Positions 24,947-33,947 of a stretch of 64,000 bases of DNA are shown piece after piece. Position 1 is the stretch's first letter. The number at the start of each line of letters is the position of its first letter. This DNA comes from BOG-932 sp965276835 (GTDB lineage Bacteria > Pseudomonadota > Alphaproteobacteria > BOG-932 > Roseiterribacteraceae). Both the position numbers and the translations under genes were made by a program. The DNA lies in contig OZ255631.1 of the NCBI GenBank assembly GCA_965276835.1, positions 124,001-188,000 of the forward strand, written 5' to 3'. Under the pieces are notes generated by a model. It was given only the letters and a program-made list of their open reading frames with translations. It was not told the DNA's origin and did not search any database.

Positions 24947-26038
24947 TCAACGCAAATCCGCGAGCTTCGCCACCCGGCATTTCGGGATCGGGTGGTCCTT
25001 GGATTTCACCCAGCGCCACATGGCGCAGCCATTGTCGTGGCCCGCCGTGTCCAGGAAATTGCCGACGCCGACATCCTTGGCCGCGATCACCACCGTTACC
25101 GTGCCGTCCGCGTTGTACTTCGCGGTGTGGTTGTTGATGTGCGCCGGGTGATACCGGTAATCGAGCGATTCATCCCAATAGTTGTTCAGCTGGCAGTTCC
25201 AGTAGTCGCAGGCGGGGATGCCGGTATCGATCACCAGCGCCTCATCGGGCGCCAGCCTCCAATAAGCCCAGAGGTAGAAGATGTTCGGGTCGCCGCCGAT
25301 ATTGGTCCAGGTTGATTGTGGCAGGACGGTCCAGTCGTTCGGGGTCTTCTGGAAGATCGCCATCCATTCGGCGAACGCTTTGGCCGTGCCGTTCACGAAC
25401 GCGGCCGTCGATTTCAGCCGTGTGTCGAAGACGGAGGCGGACAGCGGTAGAGGCTTTGCCGGGCCGTTCAGGCATTCGATCGTCATCTGCGCCGGCACCT
25501 CCATTTTCCGGTCGAAATGCGTTTCGCGGACGATCAGCATGCTGGAATCCGCCGCCATCGGCAGCCAGTTTCCCGGCTTCTTGGCGGCCGAAAGAATGAT
25601 CTCGAAGCTGCCGTCGGGCGCGATCTCCATTTTCTTGGAGTCCAGTTCCCCAGTTGAGGCCTGGGTGCCGTCGATGGCATAGCGTTCGGCCTTGGTGCCG
25701 AAGGTCATCATCGGCGCGGTGCCGCGCGTGCCGGTGACGCGATAATCGCGGTCTCCCGAGATAATGCAGTTGCGATAGGTATTGTCCGGGTTGTCACTGC
25801 CGATTTTGATCGTCTCGTGCGACAGGGCATAGAAGACTGGAAAATCCGGATCGGCGAACTCCATCATCCGCTCCAGCGCCGCGCGCGTCAGGCGGGTCAG
25901 ATACCGGAACCCCTCGGCCCGATCGATCTCTGTTTCCGGCGTTTCAGGCCGCAGGATGGTTTGACCGGCGGCCTTCAGGCTGTCGCAGAACTCTTCCCAA
26001 CTCTTGCCTGATACAACGCGTGATGTCGCTTCGCTCAT
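24947..26038 (-). CDS. DUF1214 domain-containing protein
   Basis: A 363-residue member of the same family as the genes at 22737 and 54227. It begins MSEATSRVVSGKSWEEFCDS and shares GDRDYRVTGTRGT, the DGSFEIILSAAKKPGNWLPM block, CQLNNYWDESLDYRYHPAHI and the C-terminal KDVGVGNFLDTAGHDNGCAM with the gene at 54227, which is clearly its closest relative here. No signal peptide and no catalytic motif that I can name. AGGAT precedes the ATG. Confidence 0.78.
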   Translation of the reverse strand: MSEATSRVVSGKSWEEFCDSLKAAGQTILRPETPETEIDRAEGFRYLTRLTRAALERMMEFADPDFPVFYALSHETIKIGSDNPDNTYRNCIISGDRDYRVTGTRGTAPMMTFGTKAERYAIDGTQASTGELDSKKMEIAPDGSFEIILSAAKKPGNWLPMAADSSMLIVRETHFDRKMEVPAQMTIECLNGPAKPLPLSASVFDTRLKSTAAFVNGTAKAFAEWMAIFQKTPNDWTVLPQSTWTNIGGDPNIFYLWAYWRLAPDEALVIDTGIPACDYWNCQLNNYWDESLDYRYHPAHINNHTAKYNADGTVTVVIAAKDVGVGNFLDTAGHDNGCAMWRWVKSKDHPIPKCRVAKLADLR

Positions 26039-26152
26039 GATATCCTCCCGATTTTCGGCGAGACTGCTCGTCGAGACGGGGCAGCGCCATGGTTTTTGAC
26101 GATGCGCGCGACGGTTAGGTCGTTTCAGGACAAATCTGTCCGTTTGGGGAAA

Positions 26153-27007
26153 TCAGATGCGGTTCCGGCGGCGGAAGGACGACGGCGGTTCGCCGGCCGT
26201 GCGGCGGAAGGCGTGGGAGAATCCGCTGATGCCGGCAAAGCCCAGCCGGGCTGCGATTTCGGCGATGGTCAGATCTGTCTCTGCCAACAACCGCATCGCG
26301 CGGCGCGCCCGGGCATCTTCGGCCCAATCTGTAATCGTGCGTCCGGTGCTTTGCCGGAAGGCGCGCATCAGATGCCGGCGGCCAATGCCGCACAACCCGG
26401 CGAGTTCGGCAAGGCTGAGGCTGACCCCGTCTGCCTCTTCGATGGCATCGGTCACGCGGCGCAACTGCCAGGGCGACAACCCGCCGCGCGTCAGGCCAGA
26501 GTGCTCGCGTGCGCTGCGCAGATAACGGGCGATCTCCACCATCATCACGACGCCGACCCCATCGACCAGCAAATCGCTGGCGAAGCCGGGCGCCTCGGCC
26601 TCGCGCGCCAGCCGTTTCAGGCCGGCGGCGATCGGTTCGCCGCGCACGTCCAGGCAGGCGGCCAGTTCGGTGTCGTCCCACTCGTTGCCCAGGCCAGTGG
26701 CGTTTTGGAATTTGGTGCGGTCGATCCGGCAGGAGATCAATCTGCGCGCCGGCGCCCCCCGCGACCTGACCGACAACGGGATATCCGCCGGTGTGATCGT
26801 CAGCGGACCGAACCGGGCAAAATGCATATGCCGTCCGTCATCATATCGGCCCACCGGCTGGCCATAGTCGGGCGTCAAAAACAGGCTGATCGTATGCTCG
26901 TCCATGCGATGCGTGCGCCGGAGTGGGCCGGTGGCGTCATGCGTCATCAGCACAACCGCGATGTCCGGCGTCTGTAGCTGCGCGTCGATGGTCCAGGTTT
27001 CGGCCAT
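26153..27007 (-). CDS. AraC family transcriptional regulator
   Basis: A 284-residue regulator with an unassigned N-terminal sensing domain and a C-terminal AraC/XylS double HTH: LAELAGLCGIGRRHLMRAFR (first HTH) and LTIAEIAARLGFAGISGFSH (second HTH), then AFRRTAGEPPSSFRRR, the usual AraC ending. It is divergent from the Old Yellow Enzyme gene at 27140 across a gap holding a dispersed repeat, and a role in regulating that gene is a reasonable guess. Confidence 0.88.
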   Translation of the reverse strand: MAETWTIDAQLQTPDIAVVLMTHDATGPLRRTHRMDEHTISLFLTPDYGQPVGRYDDGRHMHFARFGPLTITPADIPLSVRSRGAPARRLISCRIDRTKFQNATGLGNEWDDTELAACLDVRGEPIAAGLKRLAREAEAPGFASDLLVDGVGVVMMVEIARYLRSAREHSGLTRGGLSPWQLRRVTDAIEEADGVSLSLAELAGLCGIGRRHLMRAFRQSTGRTITDWAEDARARRAMRLLAETDLTIAEIAARLGFAGISGFSHAFRRTAGEPPSSFRRRNRI

Positions 27008-27034
27008 GAGCGAAGGTTACGCCGGCCATAGCTC

Positions 27035-27091
27035 CTGTAAAAGCCGTCATTGCTTCGTCGCTGCGCTTCTCGCAATGACGAGTCTTTACGG
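27035..27091. repeat. dispersed palindromic repeat (alphaproteobacterial REP/MITE-like)
   Basis: CGTCATTGC (27045-27053) and GCAATGACG (27072-27080) form the core of an imperfect inverted repeat. GTAAA and TTTAC at the edges extend it to 27035-27091. One minus-strand frame reads RHCEKRSDEAM, the peptide pattern (HCEERSDEAI-like) that such repeats produce and that is often mis-annotated as protein. It lies between the AraC gene and the flavin oxidoreductase. Confidence 0.7.
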
Positions 27092-27139
27092 AGAGGATAT
27101 AGCCCGTTACCCAGAACCTGAGCATCGCGGGAGGATAGT

Positions 27140-28309
27140 GTGGGCATTCAGGAAACCAGAGCGGTCGTTGCTGGGCGCGAGGCGCTGTTCCGGCCGTTCG
27201 CGGTCAAGACGCTGGAGCTCAGGAACCGCATCGTCATGTCGCCGATGGGGCAGGCGAATGCCAAGGGCGGCGTGCCGGATGACGGCTATCCCGCATATTA
27301 CCGCCGGCGCGCCGAGGGTGAGGTCGGGCTGGTGATCAGCGGCGCGACCGCCATTCCCCATGCCAGCGCGCATATGGACCTCAACGAGCCGCATTTTCAT
27401 GGTGAACAGGCGCTCACGGTCTGGAAGCGGTCGGTCGACGAGGTTCATGCGGCGGGCGGCAAGATCATTCCGCAGCTATGGCATTCCGGCCTGCACGGCT
27501 TGGCCTATGTCGCGCCGACCTGGGACATGCACGGACCGTCGGGTGTGTGGTTTCCGGGACCGCAAGGCGATGGCACCGCCGGACCCAGCGAGGTGCGTGG
27601 CGCGCCGATGACCCAGGCGGATATCGACGCCGTGGTGCTGGCCTTCGGCGAGGCGGCGGCGACGGCGCAACGTCTGGGCTTCGACGGGATCGAACTGCAT
27701 GGCGGGCATGGTTTTCTGATCGATCAGTTCTTCTGGCATCGCACCAACCTGCGCACGGACGGCTACGGTGGCGATCTTGCGAATCGCACGCGGTTTGCCG
27801 TGGAAGTGTTGAAACAGGTGCGTCAATGCGTTGGGCCGGACTTCCCGATCTTCATGCGCATCTCGCAGTTCAAGATGATGGACTACACGGCCAAACTGGC
27901 GGAGACGCCGCGGGAACTGGCCGCCTTCCTTGAACCGTTGGCCGATGCCGGAGTCGATCTGTTCGACTGCTCGATCCGCCGTTTCCATCAGCCGGCGTTC
28001 CAGGGCAGCGATCTCAATCTGGCCGGCTGGGTGAAGAAATTGTCGGGCAAGCCGACCATATGTTGCGGCGGGATCGGATTAGGTGCGGGCGCCGTCGATT
28101 TCGGTGACGCCAATGCCTACAAGGTGCTGGCCGCGTCCTCCCTGTCGGAGATCGACAAGGTCTGCGCAATGCTGGACCGGGGCGACTTCGATCTGGTGTC
28201 GTTGGCCCGCGCCATCCTGGGCGACCCTGCTTGGCCCGCCAAGGTACGCCAGGGCCGCGAGGCGGAGCTGACGCCATTCAGCGCCGAACAGATGCTGCGG
28301 CTTTCCTAA
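27140..28309 (+). CDS. NADH:flavin oxidoreductase (Old Yellow Enzyme family)
   Basis: A 389-residue FMN-dependent TIM barrel: LRNRIVMSPMGQANAKGG at the start, GKIIPQLWHSGLHG, GFDGIELHGGHGFLIDQFFW with the paired histidine region, and GDFDLVSLARAILGDPAWPA near the phosphate-binding end. It is likely a 2,4-dienoyl-CoA or enone reductase; in a steroid context an enone reduction is plausible but unproven. The start is GTG 27140 with GGGAGGA four bases upstream. Its stop overlaps the stop of the convergent EthD gene (CTAA). Confidence 0.87.
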   Translation: MGIQETRAVVAGREALFRPFAVKTLELRNRIVMSPMGQANAKGGVPDDGYPAYYRRRAEGEVGLVISGATAIPHASAHMDLNEPHFHGEQALTVWKRSVDEVHAAGGKIIPQLWHSGLHGLAYVAPTWDMHGPSGVWFPGPQGDGTAGPSEVRGAPMTQADIDAVVLAFGEAAATAQRLGFDGIELHGGHGFLIDQFFWHRTNLRTDGYGGDLANRTRFAVEVLKQVRQCVGPDFPIFMRISQFKMMDYTAKLAETPRELAAFLEPLADAGVDLFDCSIRRFHQPAFQGSDLNLAGWVKKLSGKPTICCGGIGLGAGAVDFGDANAYKVLAASSLSEIDKVCAMLDRGDFDLVSLARAILGDPAWPAKVRQGREAELTPFSAEQMLRLS

Positions 28310-29067
28310 AGTCGGCTAGCCGGCGTCTCTGCCTCTTCCACTACGAAGAACCGCGTCTTCGTCCGGTCGAAGCAATTCTCCTCGTCGGCGGCGATGCGGG
28401 CACCGGCATCGGTGGTTTCGTGGGCGTCCAGCATACGCTGGTAATCTTCTCGATTCTTGAACCACAGCTCGGTTACGGTGTCGAAGTCCGGAGCCTTCGC
28501 GTTGGCGAAGATGATGGCTCCCTCCATGTCGATGTGATTGCGACGGTATTCGACGATCCACGGGAACAGCGACCAGATCAGCTTTGAGTGGTGGTTCTCG
28601 TAATAGTCGATGTAATCGTGCCGCGGCAGGCCGGCCTTGCAGGTCAACAGCGCCATCACCTTGAACATGCCCGTGCCGGGCGGCGTGCCGATCGACGGGA
28701 TCAGTTCGGCATCGGCGTGGTTTGCGCCGCGCTGATCGACCTTCAGCATGCGGGTCATCGACTGATCCAGGAAATTGCGCTCGTCTGTCTCGATGACCTC
28801 CTGCACGCCGGCCATGAAATGCGTCGACAGCATTTCGTCATAGGCATCGCGGTTGTGGTACCAGATCTCCGTCACTGAATCGAAATCGGGCTCGGGCATT
28901 CCAGGCATGATGATCGCGTCGTTCAGGTCGATGAAGTTGCGCCGGTATTGCGCGATTTGTGGGAAGCTTTTGCGCGCCAGCGGCGCGTGGTTGGCCTCGT
29001 AATAGGCCATGAAGTCCGCGCGGCTCATGCCTGGTTTGCGTTTGATCAGCGCCAGAACCTTATACAT
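28306..29067 (-). CDS. tandem EthD-domain protein
   Basis: A 253-residue protein made of two EthD-type (dimeric alpha+beta barrel) repeats: MYKVLALIKRKPGMSRADFM with YYEANHAPL and YRRNFIDLNDAI (about 1-120), then FKVMALLTCKAGLPRHDYID with YYENHHSKLI and YRRNHIDMEGAI (about 133-245). EthD proteins are small ferredoxin-fold units linked to ether and alkyl degradation, usually single-domain dimers. A covalent tandem may mimic the dimer in one chain. Role here unknown. It is followed 20 bases upstream by a paralogue, suggesting one operon. Confidence 0.8.
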   Translation of the reverse strand: MYKVLALIKRKPGMSRADFMAYYEANHAPLARKSFPQIAQYRRNFIDLNDAIIMPGMPEPDFDSVTEIWYHNRDAYDEMLSTHFMAGVQEVIETDERNFLDQSMTRMLKVDQRGANHADAELIPSIGTPPGTGMFKVMALLTCKAGLPRHDYIDYYENHHSKLIWSLFPWIVEYRRNHIDMEGAIIFANAKAPDFDTVTELWFKNREDYQRMLDAHETTDAGARIAADEENCFDRTKTRFFVVEEAETPASRL

Positions 29068-29087
29068 CTGCTTCCCCTTTGAGTTTC

Positions 29088-29813
29088 CTAGTGTGCGGTC
29101 CGTTCATCGACGACGAAGAACCGGGTCTTGCTGCGATCCAGGAAATGCTCCTCATCGTCTGCGACCCGCTTGGCGACTTCAGGATTACCCGGCCCCGCGA
29201 GCATCGCCTCGTAGCCGGCGCGATCCTTGAACCACAGCTCGGTCACGACATCGAAATCGGGCAGGGCGACGCCGTCCGAAAGGATCGCACCGGTCAGGTC
29301 CACATAGCTGCGGCGATATTCGACGATGCCATCGAACATGCTCCTTATCAGCGGCACGTGACGGTTTTCGTAATGGTCTATGAATTCCGCCTTCGACAGG
29401 CCGGGTTTTTTGCCCAGCAGCGCCATGACTTTGAAGCCAGGTGCGTTCTCAACTGCGGCGGCATCGGTCGCTCCATATTCGTCGACGATGAAGAACCGGG
29501 TCTTGGTCCGATCCATGAACCGGCCTTCGTCCGCCTTCATGGTTGCGTCCAGTTCCGGCTGGGCGTGGGCATCCAGCATTCGGTCGTAGCCTGCGCGGTC
29601 GCCGAACCACATCTCGGTAATCGAATCGAAATCCGGCTGTGCGACCCCCGGAGCCAGAATCGATTGGCTGAGGTCGATGAAGTTACGGCGGTAATCGGTG
29701 GTCCAGGGGAACACGCTCCACACCAGCTTCACATGGTTGTTGGCGTAATAGTCGACGAACTGTTCTCGGGTCATATCCGTGCGGCGGGCAATCAGCGCGA
29801 TAACCTTGAACAT
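29088..29813 (-). CDS. tandem EthD-domain protein, second copy
   Basis: A 241-residue paralogue of the gene at 28306, again with two EthD repeats: MFKVIALIARRTDMTREQFV, YYANNHVKLVWSVFPW and YRRNFIDLSQSI, then FKVMALLGKKPGLSKAEFID, YENRHVPLIRSM and YRRSYVDLTGAI. Both repeats end with the same DRTKTRFFIVDE-type strand. AGGGAGGACGA precedes the ATG. Each repeat keeps the histidine that sits in the barrel pocket of this fold (NHV/RHV). The pair forms a four-repeat arrangement in adjacent genes. Confidence 0.8.
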   Translation of the reverse strand: MFKVIALIARRTDMTREQFVDYYANNHVKLVWSVFPWTTDYRRNFIDLSQSILAPGVAQPDFDSITEMWFGDRAGYDRMLDAHAQPELDATMKADEGRFMDRTKTRFFIVDEYGATDAAAVENAPGFKVMALLGKKPGLSKAEFIDHYENRHVPLIRSMFDGIVEYRRSYVDLTGAILSDGVALPDFDVVTELWFKDRAGYEAMLAGPGNPEVAKRVADDEEHFLDRSKTRFFVVDERTAH

Positions 29814-29834
29814 TCGTCCTCCCTTAACCCCAGT

Positions 29835-30620
29835 CTATTTTCGTTCCGAGTGGCCGCTCGCCGCATCAGAGAAGCTAGGCAACTGTCCGCCACCGTCAAC
29901 CGTCAGGCTGGTACCGGTGACATAGCTGGACAGTTCCGACGCAAGGTAAAGGCAGGCATTGGCCATATCCTGCGGCCATGCCATGCGCTGCAGCGGGATG
30001 GTCGAGGCGACCTTCTTGATCCCCTCTTCGTCACCGTAATGCAGATGCGCCAGTTCCGTTCGGATCAACCCGGCGATGATCGCATTGACCCTAACCTTGG
30101 GCGCCCAGGCCAGCGCGTGCGCCTGGGACAGGTTGCACAGGCCGGCCTTTGCCGCGCCATAGGCGGCGGTCTGCGGCTCCGGTCGGGGCACGGTCACGCT
30201 GGCGATATTGACGATGCTGCCGCCGCTTTTCTGTTTCTGCATCACCAGATTGGCGAATTGCGAGACATAGAGCGGTGCAAGCAGGTTCAACTTGATAATC
30301 GATTCTGAGAATCGCGGCGACACGGTGGACGGATCGGACGGCGGAGCGCCGCCGGCATTGTTGATCACCACGTCCAAGCGGCCGAACCGCTGCTCGATCT
30401 CCGCGATCATCGCCTCTACCTGGGTAGCGTCGCGGACGTCGGCTTTGATGAAGGCGGTCTCGCCGGCGGGGCCATTGGTCGGTGTCTCCGGCGCGTTGCG
30501 GCCGCAGATTACCGTGGTCGCGCCGCGGTCGAGGAAGGCCTGGGTGATGCCGCGTCCGACGCCGCGCGCGCCGCCGGTGACGAGGACGACCTTGCCGGTG
30601 AAATCGAGAATATCGCTCAT
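29835..30620 (-). CDS. short-chain dehydrogenase/reductase
   Basis: A 261-residue classical SDR with VTGGARGVGRGI (cofactor loop), VINNAGGAPPSDPS, serine in SIVNIASVTV, the catalytic pair in AAYGAAKAGLCNL and the C-terminal GTSLTVDGGGQLPSF. The start ATG 30620 (MSDILDFTGK) is chosen; a longer frame runs into the next gene. It lies 37 bases after another SDR on the same strand, and the two are probably co-transcribed. Substrate unknown; a hydroxysteroid or hydroxyacyl-CoA is possible in this region. Confidence 0.82.
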   Translation of the reverse strand: MSDILDFTGKVVLVTGGARGVGRGITQAFLDRGATTVICGRNAPETPTNGPAGETAFIKADVRDATQVEAMIAEIEQRFGRLDVVINNAGGAPPSDPSTVSPRFSESIIKLNLLAPLYVSQFANLVMQKQKSGGSIVNIASVTVPRPEPQTAAYGAAKAGLCNLSQAHALAWAPKVRVNAIIAGLIRTELAHLHYGDEEGIKKVASTIPLQRMAWPQDMANACLYLASELSSYVTGTSLTVDGGGQLPSFSDAASGHSERK

Positions 30621-30657
30621 GACGCTTTCTTGTGGGGTCGGTGGAAGACTGCCCCGG

Positions 30658-31446
30658 TTATAGCGTTTTTCCCGGCTTTGGCGAGGCAAGCTGGGCGCTG
30701 ACTGCGCCGTCCACCGGCAGGCACACCCCGTTGATGAAAAACGCCTCATCGGTTGCCAGAAACGCGGCGGCGACGGCGATATCCTCCGCTGTGCCCAGCC
30801 GCCCCGACGGCACCTGCGCCTCGAACGCCGCAGCCCCACCCTCGAGCGTGTTCAGCCAACCGCGCATATTCTCGGTGCCCATCGGACCGGGCGAAATGGC
30901 GTTGGCGCGGATACCCATGCCGCCATATTCCACGGCGATGACCCGCATCAGGTTGATGACCGCCGCCTTGGCTGCGCCATAGGCCGCCAGATCGACCACG
31001 CCGTTCTGTCCGGCCCCCGACGCCGTGGTCAGGAACAGGCCCGATTTCTGCTGCATGAACACCGGCAGCGCGGCAGTGATGCCATAGAACACCGCGTCCT
31101 GGTTCAGCGCGATGATGAAACGATATTCCTCGTTGCTGGTCAGATGGGTGGGCTTCGGCATCGCGCCGCCGGCATTGGCATAGAGCACGTCCAGCCGGCC
31201 GAACTCCCCGACCGAGCGGTCGACCATCGCCTGCACTGCGTCCGGATCGGTCACGTCGCAGGAGTGCGCCACGGCTTTGCCGCCCGCCGCGACGATCTCC
31301 GCCGTCACCTTATCGACATTCGCCGCATTAATGTCGTTGACGATAACGGTCGCGCCCTCCGCGCCATAGCGCAGCGCGCAGGCCCGGCCGATACCGCGGC
31401 CGGAACCGGTGATGATGGCAATCTTGTTCTGAAGGCGCTTGGACAT
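30658..31446 (-). CDS. short-chain dehydrogenase/reductase
   Basis: A 262-residue classical SDR with IITGSGRGIGRACAL, YANAGGAMPKPT, serine in LFLTTASGAGQNG, the catalytic pair in AAYGAAKAAVINL and the C-terminal FFINGVCLPVDGAVSAQL. Asp after beta2 (VIVNDINAAN) suggests NAD preference. ATG 31446 has CGGGGAAAGAC upstream. It is divergent from the permease gene at 31570. Confidence 0.83.
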   Translation of the reverse strand: MSKRLQNKIAIITGSGRGIGRACALRYGAEGATVIVNDINAANVDKVTAEIVAAGGKAVAHSCDVTDPDAVQAMVDRSVGEFGRLDVLYANAGGAMPKPTHLTSNEEYRFIIALNQDAVFYGITAALPVFMQQKSGLFLTTASGAGQNGVVDLAAYGAAKAAVINLMRVIAVEYGGMGIRANAISPGPMGTENMRGWLNTLEGGAAAFEAQVPSGRLGTAEDIAVAAAFLATDEAFFINGVCLPVDGAVSAQLASPKPGKTL

Positions 31447-31569
31447 GTCTTTCCCCGATGCTTGTCTTTCGTGCAAGGTCGCGCGAAGCGAACGGTATCG
31501 CAAGCGAATTAACCCTCGCCTCAAAGCGACCAAGGCGTTCTATAGTCTGCGAAAAAGGGGAAGCGCGCA

Positions 31570-33189
31570 GTGTTCACCCAGATATTGGACCCGCTCGGCA
31601 ACGGTGTGCTGACTTTTCTGGCTGCCTTGCTGCCGGTGGTTCTGCTGCTGGTGTTGCTGGCGGTATTCCGGATCACGGCTTGGCTCGCGGTCTTCATTGG
31701 TGCGATGGCGACCTTCGCTCTGGGCGTCGTTGTATGGCACATGCCCGTGCGGGCGGGCGGGCTTGCTTTCCTTTACGGCGGGATGAACGGCGCGTGGTCG
31801 GTCGACTGGATCACGCTGTGGGGCGTGGTGCTTTTCAACACGCTGGTGATCACCGGCACGTTCGAAAAATTCCGCCTATGGCTGATTTCCATCGGCACCA
31901 TCGACGTGCGCGTGCAGACGATGCTGTTCGCCTGGGCGTTCGGCGCATTGCTGGAAGGGTTGGTCGGCTTCGGCTATCCCTGGGCGGTGATTGAGCCGAT
32001 CCTGATTGCGCTCGGCATCCCAGATCTCGACGCCATCCGCGTCGCGGCCATCGCCAACAACGCGCCGGTGTCTTATGGCGCGCTGGGCGTACCCATCGTC
32101 GCGCTGGCGACCGTGACCGGCCTGCCGCTGCTCGAACTGTCGGCCGCCATCGGAAAGATCGTTGCCGTGTTGGCTCTGCTGCCGCCTTGGATTTTGATTT
32201 ATCTCGTTTCCGGCCGGCGCGGTTTGAAAACCGGTTGGCCGCTCGCGATCGTAGGCTCGTTCGGCTACATCGCCGGGCAGTTTCCGGTCTCGAATTATCT
32301 CGGACCATACCTGCCGGATGTGTCCGGCTCGATCGCCGCCTTCGCCGCCTTGCTGATCCTATTGCGCTTCTGGCGGCCGGCCGAGCCGCTGGCCTACGGC
32401 GGTGTGCCGGTTGAGGGCGGATGGGCCGGTGCGGAGGGGCGCACGGTACGGCAGCCGCCGCGTGACATCTTCGCTGCCTGGCTGCCCTTCATCATACTAA
32501 TCGTTGTGGTCGTCGCCTGGACCGGACCGTGGTCCGATCTACCGAAGCAGGTCTGGTGGCAGGCCTCAGTGTCGGCGCAGGACGCCATCGAGAACCATCC
32601 GGTGGCAGTGGCATTCAAGTTCACGCCCTGGTCGGGCGGCACGGCGATCCTGGCGTCCTGGATCATCGTCGCGGTGCTGCTGAGAGCCAATCTGGCGCAG
32701 TTGAGGGAGGTATTCGCCAAGACCTTCGGCCAGATGTGGGGTGCGCTGCTGGTCGGCGTTTTCATCTTCGGCTTGGCCAATGTGTTTAACTTCTCCGGCA
32801 TGGCCGGATCGCTGGCCAACGCCTTCGCGCGGATCGGCCCGGCCTTCGTGATCGTCGCCCCGATCCTGGGGTGGATCGGCGTCGCGCTGTCGGGTAGCAA
32901 CACTTCGACCAACGCGATGTTCGGCCATTTCCAGATGCTGGTCGGCAAGCTGCTGGGCTTCCCGCCGCTGCTGCTGCCGAGCCTGAACTCGGTTGGCGCG
33001 GAAATTGGCAAACCGGTCGCGCCGCAGACCGCCAGCGTCGGCGTCGCCACCAGCAAGTTCGTGCGAAACGAGGGGCAGGTGATCCGGCACAATATGGCCT
33101 GGACGTTTTTCCTGCTGGCCTATCTGATCGTCATCGGCGTCGGGTTTTATCTGTTCGCGCCGGGACTGTTGATGTTGAAATCGGGATAA
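31570..33189 (+). CDS. L-lactate permease family (LctP) transporter
   Basis: A 539-residue polytopic membrane protein with about 12-14 hydrophobic segments and LctP-family features: LLPVVLLLVLLAVFRITAW near the N-terminus, the EGLVGFGYPWAVIEPILIAL motif, ALSGSNTSTNAMFGHFQ and the late VAPQTASVGVATSK. The family imports L-lactate or glycolate by proton symport; the substrate here is not known and could be another organic acid. The start is GTG with AAGGGGAAG upstream. Confidence 0.85.
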   Translation: MFTQILDPLGNGVLTFLAALLPVVLLLVLLAVFRITAWLAVFIGAMATFALGVVVWHMPVRAGGLAFLYGGMNGAWSVDWITLWGVVLFNTLVITGTFEKFRLWLISIGTIDVRVQTMLFAWAFGALLEGLVGFGYPWAVIEPILIALGIPDLDAIRVAAIANNAPVSYGALGVPIVALATVTGLPLLELSAAIGKIVAVLALLPPWILIYLVSGRRGLKTGWPLAIVGSFGYIAGQFPVSNYLGPYLPDVSGSIAAFAALLILLRFWRPAEPLAYGGVPVEGGWAGAEGRTVRQPPRDIFAAWLPFIILIVVVVAWTGPWSDLPKQVWWQASVSAQDAIENHPVAVAFKFTPWSGGTAILASWIIVAVLLRANLAQLREVFAKTFGQMWGALLVGVFIFGLANVFNFSGMAGSLANAFARIGPAFVIVAPILGWIGVALSGSNTSTNAMFGHFQMLVGKLLGFPPLLLPSLNSVGAEIGKPVAPQTASVGVATSKFVRNEGQVIRHNMAWTFFLLAYLIVIGVGFYLFAPGLLMLKSG

Positions 33190-33198
33190 GGTTGGGGA

Positions 33199-33915
33199 AT
33201 GCCCGATTCGAAATCCGACCTCCCACTTTTTGCTGTCGATAATGCCATCAGCGGTGAGACTGTCGACCGGCTCCGCATGACGGAGATTATTGCCGGTAAG
33301 CGGCGCACGCTTCGTTTCGAAGACTGCGACCTCGATGGAGCCGACGTCTCCGGCTTGGCGATGAGCGGGTTCACCTTCGAACGCTGCAGCTTCATCGATG
33401 CCTCGCTGAAGGGCGCGGCGTTGGACCGGTCGCAGTGGAAAAGCTGTCGCGTTGGCAAGGCCAACTTCGCGTCGGCCGATCTGTCGGAGGCAGTCATCCA
33501 TTCCGGCGATTTCAACAACACGAGCTGGCGCGGCGCGACCCTTGCCTCGGCACATTTTATGAATGCCAAATTCACCGGTGCAGTCTTTAAGGACGCCAGA
33601 ACGCTGGGGCTGGTGTTCAGCGATTGCCTGCTGATCAGCACCTATCTGTGCGGAATCTCTTTCCGAAACATGACGCTGAAGCGGCTGGATTTCAGTGATG
33701 CCGATCTGGGCGGCAACGATTTCCGCAATAGTGTCTTCAACGAGTGCAGCCTGCGAAACGCCAATCTCAAGGGCGCGCGCTTCCAGGGTGCCGATTTGCG
33801 CGGTGCGGATATCGGCGGCCTCAAGTTGTTCGATGCCGGCCTGTTCCGGGGCGCGACGATATCGAAATCCCAGGCGGCAACCCTGCTGGAAGACCTTGGG
33901 CTGACGGTGGCATGA
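33199..33915 (+). CDS. pentapeptide-repeat protein
   Basis: A 238-residue protein dominated by pentapeptide repeats of the A(D/N)LXX type, e.g. FEDCDLDGADVSGLAMSGF, KANFASADLSEAVIHSGDFN, FSDADLGGNDFRNSVFNECS and LRNANLKGARFQGADLRGAD. It should fold as a right-handed quadrilateral beta-helix. Some family members protect DNA gyrase from quinolones; no gyrase-specific feature is visible, so the function is unknown. It follows the permease gene by 9 bases. Confidence 0.85.
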   Translation: MPDSKSDLPLFAVDNAISGETVDRLRMTEIIAGKRRTLRFEDCDLDGADVSGLAMSGFTFERCSFIDASLKGAALDRSQWKSCRVGKANFASADLSEAVIHSGDFNNTSWRGATLASAHFMNAKFTGAVFKDARTLGLVFSDCLLISTYLCGISFRNMTLKRLDFSDADLGGNDFRNSVFNECSLRNANLKGARFQGADLRGADIGGLKLFDAGLFRGATISKSQAATLLEDLGLTVA

Positions 33916-33947
33916 GCCTATCTACACGCTAACCTTTGGAGTTCCCC

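Noticed and set aside
26937..27147. Small frames with the RHCEKRSDEAM peptide
   Set aside because: These come from the dispersed palindromic repeat and are not genes.
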